A DNA stretch of 5,722 nucleotides from Kiritimatiellia bacterium (GTDB lineage: Bacteria; Verrucomicrobiota; Kiritimatiellia; RFP12; DVOR01), in assembly GCA_017548245.1 (NCBI GenBank), contig JAFYMU010000073.1, forward strand, positions 1 to 5,722. Direction: 5' to 3'. The position numbers and the translations under genes are program-made. Shown piece after piece: positions 1 through 5,466 of this stretch. Position 1 is the stretch's first letter. Each line of letters begins with the position of its first letter. The notes beneath the pieces are model-generated. The model was not told the DNA's origin. It made no database searches and saw only the letters and a program-made list of their open reading frames with translations.

Positions 1-289
1 CATCTTCTGAGAAAGAGTCCGAACCCACTTCTCCGCAAATAAAATTAGCAGGATCAACCATCGTTGAAAGGTCGCGCGTGAGCGAACCCGCCACCGCGCG
101 AATCATGCTCTGTTCATCGGCGCGACGCAAGCCCAACGACCATGCCAGACCGGTCTGCTGGAAGATATTTGCCACACTCAAGACAATGACCGAGAGGATG
201 GTCATTGCCACCAAGACTTCAATCAACGAGAAGCCGCGCTTCAACGTCTGCACGCGAGCCTTCTGTTTACCTTGTTGAAACCACTTCAT
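1..289 (-). CDS. GspJ-like minor pseudopilin, N-terminal part (cut by left window edge)
   Basis: The first 96 codons of a gene that runs off the left edge. The protein starts MKWFQQGKQK and has an 18-residue basic leader. Then comes the prepilin peptidase site RG|FSLIEVLVA (Gly19, Glu24 = mature position 5) and a hydrophobic helix to about residue 42. The next stretch, with a polar helix and 'SLTRDLS', resembles the GspJ/PulJ family, a tip subunit of the T2S pseudopilus. It is the sixth pseudopilin of the operon, 15 nt after the GspI-like gene, and its place after H- and I-like genes supports the J call. ATG 289 is chosen because AGAGGG ends 9 nt upstream. The ATG at 297 is out of frame and reaches a stop after three codons. 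The prepilin call is secure; the J subclass is moderate because most of the protein is missing. Confidence 0.85.
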   Translation of the reverse strand, partial: MKWFQQGKQKARVQTLKRGFSLIEVLVAMTILSVIVLSVANIFQQTGLAWSLGLRRADEQSMIRAVAGSLTRDLSTMVDPANFICGEVGSDSFSED

Positions 290-298
290 CTGTCCATC

Positions 299-304
299 CC
301 CTCT
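299..304 (-). promoter_or_regulatory. Ribosome binding site AGAGGG for the GspJ-like gene
   Basis: The minus strand reads AGAGGGG, 9 nt before ATG 289. The same AGAGGG core precedes the genes starting at 1676 and 2349. It starts inside the last bases of the preceding gene's stop region, so translation of the two is probably coupled. Confidence 0.6.
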
Positions 305-817
305 TTAACGATTTTCAAGGATGACACGCACCACATACATCGGGGCCGTCTTCAAGGCGCGCTTGTTCTGTTTGGCATTCTCTGCCGTCACCTGAACGCC
401 CACCTGTGCCACACGCTTCGAACCCAAATTGGATGCGGAGCCCTCACCCCAATCGGGGTCATCAATCACCCACGCGCGATAAAAGACGCCCGATTCATCC
501 TCTTCGGCATTCTCGGTTTCTGCATCGCCTGCGTCACTCATCACCGTAAAGTTGAAGGGCGCGCCCTGCAACGCGTTCTGCAAATCACCCACATCCTTCA
601 CATGTTCCGTGTCAGAAGCAGCGATACGAGCGGCATTAATGAAGCGTTCGGCAAAGGCCGCCACGCGCATTTCGTTACGCGCCGCGAGGCTTTCACGCAA
701 ACCCAAAGGGAAGAGGCCCAACAAGGCCAGTGCGCCACCTGCCAACACGAAGATGGCCATATTGACTTCAATCAAAGAGAAGCCGTCACGCAACCGTTTT
801 AAAGAGATACGTTTCAT
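305..817 (-). CDS. GspI-like minor pseudopilin (prepilin-type protein, 170 aa)
   Basis: The protein has a short basic leader (MKRISLKRLRD), the peptidase site DG|FSLIEV (Gly12, Glu17 = mature position 5) and a hydrophobic helix to about residue 40 ending in 'LALLGLFPLGLRES'. An amphipathic stretch with many Ala and Arg follows (residues 44-66, 'AAFAERFINAARIAA'), as in GspI/PulV proteins. The rest is a small, acidic periplasmic domain (acidic run near 98-109) ending in a beta-like 'MYVVRVILENR'. The LLGLFPLGL segment after the helix also recalls the B member of the 'Verru_Chthon cassette' pseudopilin set of Verrucomicrobia (from memory, not searched). ATG 817 is preferred over the in-frame GTG at 820. 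The gene begins 10 nt after the GspH-like stop and has only a weak AAGTGAG site overlapping that stop, so it probably depends on translational coupling. An Asp at the -2 position, where Arg or Lys is more usual, is slightly odd. Confidence 0.85.
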   Translation of the reverse strand: MKRISLKRLRDGFSLIEVNMAIFVLAGGALALLGLFPLGLRESLAARNEMRVAAFAERFINAARIAASDTEHVKDVGDLQNALQGAPFNFTVMSDAGDAETENAEEDESGVFYRAWVIDDPDWGEGSASNLGSKRVAQVGVQVTAENAKQNKRALKTAPMYVVRVILENR

Positions 818-827
818 CACTCAAATC

Positions 828-1676
828 TCACTTCTTTGTGATATCGCCTTGCTGCGAAATCGACACCGTAAAGGTGGCATTATCGGCATTCTTCGAAACC
901 GAGTGCTTGGCATTCACCGAGGTATCCGAACCCGTTTCCAAGCGACCATCGGCCGTAAAGATGAAGACGGCACGATCATTGTCAAAGCAGTAATCCTTCG
1001 GCAACGAATAGGTCTGCGTTGTACGGATGCCTAGCGGGAAGGCCTTGGATTCCCCCGAACTCTTACGCAACGTTGCCACCCAAAGGTTGGAATCGCTGAT
1101 GTTAATCGACTGCGACTGACCGCCCACCGTGTATTCCAACTGCACGCTCGTCACGCTCTCAGAGTCACGATCGTTGTCTTCATCGGTCTGCGTGGCATCA
1201 TTGGCCACATCTTCCACGCGCATAAAGCCCTTGTCGGGGTCCTTAATGTTGATCAAACGCGCATTCTTGGTAAGCAAAGCAAAGGCTTCACGTTGCAAAC
1301 CAAAGGGTGCCGCCAACTTCGTGCCGCTCGGCCACACATTGCCCACGTATTCAAACATGGCATAACGGCCTTGCTTACCGCCCGAAATCTGCTGATTACC
1401 CACCGTAATCTTGGTGTCCGCATTCCAACAAACGACCACGTGCGTCTTACCCAAGATGCTCGCCTGCTGACGCGCCATACGCAAGACATCGCAGAATTGA
1501 TAACGGCTCTTCGTAATATTGTCACGACGCGAGGCCCCAAAGAACGAGGTCGCCGCCAACGTCATCAACAACGCCGCAATGCCCATCACCACGAGCAATT
1601 CAATCAACGTAAAACCCGATCGTTGCACGGCGTTTCCACACCGCTGCTCATCGGTTCGCTTTTGGAAAGTCCACAT
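828..1676 (-). CDS. gspH: GspH-like minor pseudopilin (282 aa)
   Basis: The leader of about 21 residues (MWTFQKRTDE...) ends at RSG|FTLIELLVV (Gly21, Glu26 = mature position 5). A hydrophobic helix follows to about residue 45, then an amphipathic stretch with 'FCDVLRMARQQASILGKTHVVV' (61-82). This Ar..A pattern followed by beta strands is typical of GspH/FimT. Near the end, 'AVFIFTADGRLETG' (236-249) matches the F-x-x-D/A-G strand-turn of the same family. At 282 aa it is longer than the usual 150-200 aa. The extra length is mid-protein and includes an acidic run at 165-174 (DEDNDRDSES). Start: ATG 1676 has AGAGGG 11 nt upstream. The longer in-frame starts ATG 1709 and GTG 1724 lack such a site, and GTG 1724 lies in a hairpin stem. 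It begins the H-I-J block of the operon. Confidence 0.85.
   Translation of the reverse strand: MWTFQKRTDEQRCGNAVQRSGFTLIELLVVMGIAALLMTLAATSFFGASRRDNITKSRYQFCDVLRMARQQASILGKTHVVVCWNADTKITVGNQQISGGKQGRYAMFEYVGNVWPSGTKLAAPFGLQREAFALLTKNARLINIKDPDKGFMRVEDVANDATQTDEDNDRDSESVTSVQLEYTVGGQSQSINISDSNLWVATLRKSSGESKAFPLGIRTTQTYSLPKDYCFDNDRAVFIFTADGRLETGSDTSVNAKHSVSKNADNATFTVSISQQGDITKK
1585..1616. repeat. 32-bp exact repeat in the prepilin-leader region, copy 1
   Basis: This stretch is identical over 32 bases to 2921-2952. Both encode the ...GFTLIELLV(V) start, of the GspH-like and second GspG-like genes respectively. The match stops abruptly at both ends. Identity includes synonymous positions, so it suggests recent duplication or gene conversion between paralogues rather than protein-level conservation alone. 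Confidence 0.8.
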
Positions 1677-1687
1677 ACGCTGCCATT

Positions 1688-1693
1688 CCCTCT
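1688..1693 (-). promoter_or_regulatory. Ribosome binding site AGAGGG that decides the GspH-like start
   Basis: AGAGGG on the minus strand lies 11 nt before ATG 1676. The upstream in-frame candidates at 1709 and 1724 have no comparable site. The context AAAGAGGG(A/G)ATGG is nearly the same as that in front of the GspJ-like gene, which suggests a copied leader region. Confidence 0.55.
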
Positions 1694-1718
1694 TTGAAAT
1701 TCGGTTCATCGGCGCCAA

Positions 1719-1736
1719 CGTCACGCATCCGTGACG
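1719..1736 (-). repeat. Intercistronic stem-loop between the GspG-like and GspH-like blocks
   Basis: Perfect inverted repeat CGTCACG / CGTGACG with a 4-nt loop, starting one base after the stop codon of the gene ending at 1738. No run of U follows in the transcript, so it is not an ordinary intrinsic terminator. It sits in a 61-nt gap, much longer than the neighbouring gaps. Likely roles are protection of the 3' end of an upstream mRNA segment or weak attenuation (inference). Confidence 0.5.
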
Positions 1737-1737
1737 C

Positions 1738-2349
1738 TTAGTTCAACTTGATGACGCTGTTGAAGTCACCTTCACCAGCCACAGAGACCTTGTAGTCGTC
1801 CAAGTCAAAATCAAACGTAATCTTAATCGGCGCAAAGGCGCGCGCCTTGCTCATCGACTTGTGGCGATTGTTCGACGTCTTGGTCATCGTCACCGGGAAG
1901 CCAATCACATCCGAGGCCCCAATGCTACCACGGGCCAACACATCATCAAGCTTGCTCACGCGCTTGCCCTGGCAAACATACAACATCGAGGAGTCAGTGA
2001 TGTACGCACGCTTAGCATCGTCACGCGCACCATTGGCCGTGCGGCCCAAGAGCAACATCATGACTTCAGCATTGGCCTCCTTCACGGAGTTACCATTGTT
2101 CACCGTACCAAAGGCCAACACGTTGTCGCTATTGGCATGGCCCGAGGGAATCGGATACTCGCCCGTTTCATTCTTGTACGCGGCAATGGCCGAATTCACC
2201 ACACGTGCAAAGGACGAACGCTTCGTGCTTTCAGCACCGCTCAACGTCTTCGACACGCCAATGGCACCCAAGCCGACCAAGGTCGCCAAGATGACCACCA
2301 CGACCATCAATTCAATTAAGGTAAAGCCCTGCTTCAAAAAACGATTCAT
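1738..2349 (-). CDS. GspG-like pseudopilin, third paralogue (203 aa)
   Basis: Short leader MNRFLKQ, then the peptidase site QG|FTLIELMVVVV (Gly8, Glu13 = mature position 5) and a hydrophobic helix to about residue 31. The region 'AIAAYKNETGEYP' (55-66) is the Y-x(5)-G-x-Y-P signature at the end of the long helix in GspG/PilE-type proteins. The remainder is a divergent periplasmic domain. Its end, 'FDLDDYKVSVAGEGDFNSV', is only loosely like the GspG C-terminus and lacks the full calcium loop (D-G-x-x-G-T-x-D-D). One Cys (126). Start: an in-frame TTG at 2355 is only 3 nt from AGAGGG, whereas ATG 2349 is 9 nt away, so ATG 2349 is chosen. It would be a structural or specialised subunit of the pseudopilus, translocated into the inner membrane and cleaved by a prepilin peptidase not seen here. 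Gap to the previous gene 27 nt. Confidence 0.87.
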   Translation of the reverse strand: MNRFLKQGFTLIELMVVVVILATLVGLGAIGVSKTLSGAESTKRSSFARVVNSAIAAYKNETGEYPIPSGHANSDNVLAFGTVNNGNSVKEANAEVMMLLLGRTANGARDDAKRAYITDSSMLYVCQGKRVSKLDDVLARGSIGASDVIGFPVTMTKTSNNRHKSMSKARAFAPIKITFDFDLDDYKVSVAGEGDFNSVIKLN

Positions 2350-2358
2350 TGTCAAATT

Positions 2359-2364
2359 CCCTCT
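2359..2364 (-). promoter_or_regulatory. Ribosome binding site AGAGGG that decides the start at 2349
   Basis: AGAGGG on the minus strand is 9 nt before ATG 2349. It is too close (3 nt) to serve the in-frame TTG at 2355. Confidence 0.6.
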
Positions 2365-2376
2365 ACTCTACCGTTT

Positions 2377-2976
2377 TTACCAACTCTGTGCGTAGGTGTC
2401 GCCATCCTTCTGGGCCTCTTCATCTTCAGGCCAGCACCACACCGCAGCATCACCACGAATCGTGCGACCACGGAGCAACGCCGCGGGCATGCCATCTGCA
2501 CCATCCAACACGCCGTCTTCATTCACGTCCAAGACGAAGTGATAGAGGTGGTCGGTCACCTGCGAACCCGAACGGCCATTGTCAAAACGCTTCTTACCAA
2601 TCGGATCGAGCAAGCCATACTTCAATTCCGCTTCGTTTTCCTTGTTGCGCTTGAGACCACGGTTTTCAGAATCTTCATCGATATAGAGCACGTCCAAGAG
2701 CTTGGCCTTACACAAGACAAGGCACATGTCCGTGTCCATCTTCTTCACGCCACTGCTATCCAAACCGTAAACATCCGGCCAAAAACCCGTTTCACGGTGG
2801 AAATTCGTCCATGCCGTCTTAATCTGCGCGCACACATCGGTCGCATTTTTCTTGCGAGCCTGTTCGATAAAGTGCTGATAACCACCAAAAGAAGCGCCGC
2901 CGAGAATACCAATAATGGCAATCACCACGAGCAATTCAATCAACGTAAAACCGCGTTTCATCTGCTTCGACATCAT
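2377..2976 (-). CDS. GspG-like pseudopilin, second paralogue, with EF-hand-like loop (199 aa)
   Basis: Leader MMSKQMKR, then the peptidase site RG|FTLIELLVVIAIIGIL (Gly9, Glu14 = mature position 5), a near-consensus major pseudopilin start. The helix continues through 'IKTAWTNFHRETGFWPD' (52-68), the usual helix end before the globular domain. 'LLDPIGKK' (122-129) sits where GspG has D-P-W-G. 'DHLYHFVLD' leads into a 12-residue loop D150-x-N152-x-D154-G155-x-x-D158-x-x-D161 that matches an EF-hand/dockerin calcium loop at positions 1, 3, 5, 6, 9 and 12. 'RTIRGDAAVWCW' near the end resembles the closing strand seen in pseudopilin-like proteins of Lentisphaerota/Kiritimatiellota (from memory). 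Four Cys (49, 85, 89, 181). Two adjacent ATGs (2976, 2973) follow a GAGG site at 5 and 8 nt, and either could be used. It starts 26 nt after the first GspG-like gene. Confidence 0.87.
   Translation of the reverse strand: MMSKQMKRGFTLIELLVVIAIIGILGGASFGGYQHFIEQARKKNATDVCAQIKTAWTNFHRETGFWPDVYGLDSSGVKKMDTDMCLVLCKAKLLDVLYIDEDSENRGLKRNKENEAELKYGLLDPIGKKRFDNGRSGSQVTDHLYHFVLDVNEDGVLDGADGMPAALLRGRTIRGDAAVWCWPEDEEAQKDGDTYAQSW
2921..2952. repeat. 32-bp exact repeat in the prepilin-leader region, copy 2
   Basis: Identical to 1585-1616. The equivalent regions of the other four pseudopilin genes (about 207-236, 758-785, 2302-2331 and 3736-3768) are similar but diverged. Confidence 0.8.
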
Positions 2977-3002
2977 CGTTACCTCACGCTTGCGTCACAA
3001 CC

Positions 3003-3803
3003 TTATTCATCATCATCTTCATCCACCGCAGCGCCACCGCTCACGATGTCATCAGCCGTGCCAAAGCGACCGTCTGGGCCAGCCGAGACGATTTCGCCTG
3101 CACCGCCTTCATTACGATACTTCAAGCCACGGCCCCAGCCATCGGCCTCTGCACCGGCCGAATAACGTGCCACATCGCACTGTTCGCAACCAAAGACATT
3201 TTCAAAGACCAAGCCCTGATTCTTCAAACGGCGCCACGAACGGTTAATCGTCTGCAAGTTCAAGTCCACCGCTTCATAAGCGCGCGTCTTATCCAAGGTA
3301 TTACCGCTACGCGTGCCACGCAATTCCTTCGACCACACCGAATTCTTCGAGGGCTTCTTGAACTGCGACTCGTAGTAGTCTTCCATGTTCGTGCCAGCGG
3401 TCGACGACGCAATCGTCGTTGCACGCGGGATGAAGTGCGACACCAAACCAAAGGCCACGCCATCATTTGCACACGCGCTACCTTCGCTGTACTGAACGCG
3501 TTCCGCGCCGCACACGTCACACGATGCACTGTTCACCAAGAAGGTGAAGTTGAGACTCGAATAACCCTCGTCATCGGCATCCGTTACCAACGGATATTCG
3601 CCATAAATGGCCTTGTACTCATTCAACAAGGTCGCAATCGCATGCACCTGCGAAATGGTCTTTGCCTCTGCCGACTTCGTATTGGCCGAACGCGTCATCA
3701 TGAAGATACCACCGGCCAAAATGCCGATAATCACAATCACGACCAACAATTCAACCAACGTAAACCCGCGCTTCAGGGCCTTCTTCAACATCTTTTCTTG
3801 CAT
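3003..3803 (-). CDS. gspG: GspG-like major pseudopilin with calcium loop and two CxxC motifs (266 aa)
   Basis: Leader MQEKMLKKALKR, peptidase site RG|FTLVELLVVIVIIGILAGG (Gly13, Glu18 = mature position 5), hydrophobic helix to about residue 36. 'LLNEYKAIYGEYP' (59-71) is the G-family helix end. At the C-terminus, 'DGWGRGLKYR' (221-230) and 'SAGPDGRFGTADDI' (240-253) match the D-P-W-G-x-x-Y and S-x-G-x-D-G-x-x-G-T-x-D-D-I signature. In GspG this region forms the Ca2+ site that stabilises the pseudopilus, so this paralogue is the best candidate for the main pseudopilus subunit. At 266 aa it is far longer than the usual ~140 aa. The extra ~120 residues lie mid-protein and hold Cys95-x-x-Cys98, Cys111 and Cys206-x-x-Cys209. 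The tail is acidic (DEDDDE). ATG 3803 has GGGAG about 8 nt upstream; ATG 3791 has a weaker site. Confidence 0.9.
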   Translation of the reverse strand: MQEKMLKKALKRGFTLVELLVVIVIIGILAGGIFMMTRSANTKSAEAKTISQVHAIATLLNEYKAIYGEYPLVTDADDEGYSSLNFTFLVNSASCDVCGAERVQYSEGSACANDGVAFGLVSHFIPRATTIASSTAGTNMEDYYESQFKKPSKNSVWSKELRGTRSGNTLDKTRAYEAVDLNLQTINRSWRRLKNQGLVFENVFGCEQCDVARYSAGAEADGWGRGLKYRNEGGAGEIVSAGPDGRFGTADDIVSGGAAVDEDDDE

Positions 3804-3836
3804 CGCGCACTCCCGTTTTTTTCAGGACTCAAAACC

Positions 3837-3871
3837 GCGTGTGGTGCACGGTTGCCCGCGCCACCACACGC
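3837..3871 (-). repeat. Stem-loop between gspF and the first pseudopilin gene
   Basis: Perfect 10-bp inverted repeat GCGTGTGGTG / CACCACACGC with a 15-nt loop, in the 81-nt gap 13 nt after the gspF stop. In the gspF transcript the stem is followed by GGUUUUGAG, which has only four U. It could therefore be a weak terminator or attenuator, or an mRNA-end protector, but it is not a strong intrinsic terminator. It may let pseudopilin and gspF levels differ (inference). Confidence 0.6.
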
Positions 3872-3884
3872 ACCACGCAAGGGT

Positions 3885-5174
3885 TTACGAACCCTGCTGA
3901 CCGATTGTGCCGATAATCGAGATCAACGGCATGAACATCGCGATCACGATACCACCGACCACCACGGCCAAGAAGATAATCATGATCGGTTCGATAATCG
4001 ACGTCATGGCCGCCACTGCGTTATCCACTTCGTCATCGTAGGTATTCGCCACGCGAATCAACATTTCAGGCAAGGCACCCGTTTCTTCACCCACTTCCAC
4101 CATGGAGACCACCATGGGCGGGAAGACGCCACTTGCGCCGAGCGGTGCGGTCATGCCTTCACCTTCCTTCACGCTGTCATGCACCGACTGCAATGCCTTG
4201 GCAATCACCTGGTTACCCGTCGTATCCTTCACGATGCCGAGTGCCTGCAACACCGGCACACCCGAACTCAACAGCGTGCCGAGCGTACGCGTCAAACGCG
4301 CCACCACCGTCTTCTGCGTCAACGGACCAAAGCCCGGCGCCTTCAAGGCAATCACATCGCTCAAGTAAGAGCCCATCGGCGTCTTCTTGAAGATCTTGAT
4401 ACCCACGACCAACGCAAACACGATGGCCAAGCCGAACGGCCAGTATTCCTGCACCCACTCCGAGAGGTCAATCACGAACTGCGTGAGCGCCGGCATGCCT
4501 TCGCCACCCATCAAGTCATCGAAGATCTGCTGGAACTTCGGGATCACTGCGAGCATCAAGAAGACCACGATACCCACAGCCGCCGTCAAGACCACGATCG
4601 GGTACGTCATGGCACCCTTCACCTTGTTCTTGATCTTTTCAGCCTTTTCCATGAACTCTGCCAAACGGTTCAACACCGTTTCGAGCACACCACCCGCTTC
4701 ACCAGCCTTCACCATGTTCACGTAAAGGTTATTGAAGATTTTGGGATAGTTCGCCAACGATTCCGAGAAGGTATTACCCGTCTCCACCGTCTCCAACATG
4801 CCCGCCAACGCGTCCTTCATCGCCTCATTCGTCGTCTGACGATGCAACACACGCAAACCACGGAGCAACGGCAAACCTGCGTCCACCAACGTTGCCAACT
4901 GACGCGTAAAGATCATCAAATCCTTCGTCTTCACGCCACCGCGCATAAACTTCGGCAACTTGATGTCGCCGCCGCCCTTTTTCTTCGGCTTTGCGGCAGC
5001 CGCGGGACGCGTTGCGGCCACATCCGGCGTATCTTCCTTCACCATACCGATTGCCTTCGGCGTGAGCTTCATCGCCCGGATCTTCTCGATTGCAGCGCCC
5101 TGGGAATCCGCCTCAACAGTGCTCAGCACCTCTTTACCCTGCGAATCCACCGCCTTGTATCTGAATTTAGCCAT
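3885..5174 (-). CDS. gspF: Type II secretion / type IV pilus inner-membrane platform protein GspF/PilC (429 aa)
   Basis: Polytopic inner-membrane protein that couples the assembly ATPase (GspE/PilB) to pseudopilin assembly. The small N-terminal domain (MAKFRYKAVDSQGKEV...) is typical of the family. A basic Ala/Lys/Gly-rich linker (about 57-70, 'AAAAKPKKKGGG') leads into two T2SSF repeats. The first (about 88-212) has 'FTRQLATLVDAGLPLLRGL' and 'KAGEAGGVLE'; the second (about 290-415) has 'LTRTLGTLLSSGVPVLQAL' and 'EVGEETGALPEML'. Likely membrane segments are at 192-212, 247-262 and 395-417. The family C-terminus 'IIEPIMIIFLAVVVGGIVIAMFMPL' is intact. Length is normal for the family (about 400 aa). 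ATG 5174 has GAGGA 8 nt upstream. It is the first gene of the operon and the only non-pseudopilin T2S component visible. GspF and PilC cannot be told apart by sequence alone; the pseudopilin neighbours with an H-I-J order favour GspF. Confidence 0.95.
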   Translation of the reverse strand: MAKFRYKAVDSQGKEVLSTVEADSQGAAIEKIRAMKLTPKAIGMVKEDTPDVAATRPAAAAKPKKKGGGDIKLPKFMRGGVKTKDLMIFTRQLATLVDAGLPLLRGLRVLHRQTTNEAMKDALAGMLETVETGNTFSESLANYPKIFNNLYVNMVKAGEAGGVLETVLNRLAEFMEKAEKIKNKVKGAMTYPIVVLTAAVGIVVFLMLAVIPKFQQIFDDLMGGEGMPALTQFVIDLSEWVQEYWPFGLAIVFALVVGIKIFKKTPMGSYLSDVIALKAPGFGPLTQKTVVARLTRTLGTLLSSGVPVLQALGIVKDTTGNQVIAKALQSVHDSVKEGEGMTAPLGASGVFPPMVVSMVEVGEETGALPEMLIRVANTYDDEVDNAVAAMTSIIEPIMIIFLAVVVGGIVIAMFMPLISIIGTIGQQGS

Positions 5175-5233
5175 CGTTAACGTCCTCGTTTAAAAAATCG
5201 GGAGGGTTTAGCCCACTCCACATCTCACAACAT

Positions 5234-5261
5234 ATAATAGCACGTTTCGCCCATCTTTCAA
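5234..5261 (-). promoter_or_regulatory. Sigma-70-type promoter of the gspF-pseudopilin operon
   Basis: On the minus strand: -35 TTGAAA (5256-5261, 5 of 6 to consensus), a 16-nt spacer, and -10 TATTAT (5234-5239, 5 of 6) with an upstream TG giving an extended -10 (TGCTATTAT). Transcription would start near 5227, leaving a leader of about 50 nt before the gspF ATG. No other strong promoter is evident in the minus-strand gaps, so this one probably drives all seven genes. Confidence 0.6.
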
Positions 5262-5428
5262 CACAACTCTGTAAAAAAAGGGTGCTTTGTGCATGGGTGT
5301 GGGTCAAATTTAGAGTCACAATATGCTCTGATCCCTTCTTTTTAGGCATTTACATCCACTTCCTTAACTGCATTTACCTTTTAACACTTTTCTAACATTC
5401 GCCTAATTTTTCCCTTACATTGATTTTT

Positions 5429-5434
5429 CATAAT
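5429..5434 (+). promoter_or_regulatory. Possible -10 box for the outer-membrane protein gene
   Basis: CATAAT (5 of 6 to TATAAT) lies 32 nt before ATG 5467. No convincing -35 is seen at 16-18 nt upstream, where the sequence is a T-run. The call is weak and an activator or another sigma factor may be involved. Confidence 0.25.
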
Positions 5435-5454
5435 GTGCGGCGTTTCAGAACTTA

Positions 5455-5462
5455 AAAAGGAG
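5455..5462 (+). promoter_or_regulatory. Ribosome binding site AAAAGGAG for the plus-strand gene
   Basis: AAGGAG ends 4 nt before ATG 5467. It is the strongest Shine-Dalgarno match in the window and fixes the start. Confidence 0.65.
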
Positions 5463-5466
5463 AATC

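Larger units (their letters stand above)
5175..5466. other. Divergent intergenic region (292 bp) between gspF and the outer-membrane protein gene
   Basis: AT-richer than the flanking genes. It holds the gspF operon promoter (5234-5261), the gspF ribosome site and the leader of the plus-strand gene. A 60-codon minus-strand frame (5167-5349) crosses it but covers the promoter and looks non-coding. I see no tRNA, riboswitch or strong terminator. Confidence 0.7.

Noticed and set aside
272..802. Plus-strand frames opposite the GspI-like gene (272-802, 552-1034)
   Set aside because: Antisense shadows with no ribosome site or domain; the minus frame has a prepilin signal and operon spacing.
1677..1724. 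Longer GspH-like protein starting at GTG 1724 or ATG 1709
   Set aside because: Neither has a good ribosome site. GTG 1724 lies inside the stem at 1719-1736, and the AGAGGG at 1688-1693 serves ATG 1676.
2350..2355. TTG start two codons upstream of ATG 2349
   Set aside because: It is only 3 nt from the AGAGGG site, too close for initiation.
3828..3871. Hairpin after gspF as a full intrinsic terminator
   Set aside because: Only four U follow the stem, with a GG between stem and U-run, and no second promoter is evident before the pseudopilin genes.
3435..5180. A 581-codon plus-strand open frame opposite gspF and the first pseudopilin
   Set aside because: It is rich in His, Arg, Gln and Thr with no domain pattern, as expected for the reverse complement of a well-biased gene. 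The minus strand here encodes an intact GspF and pseudopilin with clear motifs.
5233..5238. TATAAT on the plus strand as a promoter for the barrel protein gene
   Set aside because: No -35 match at a sensible distance, and it would leave a leader of over 220 nt. The same bases fit much better as the minus-strand extended -10 of gspF.
5167..5349. 60-codon minus-strand frame upstream of gspF, overlapping its start by 8 nt
   Set aside because: It has a rather distant AAGGA site, no recognisable motif, and it covers the best promoter of the operon.
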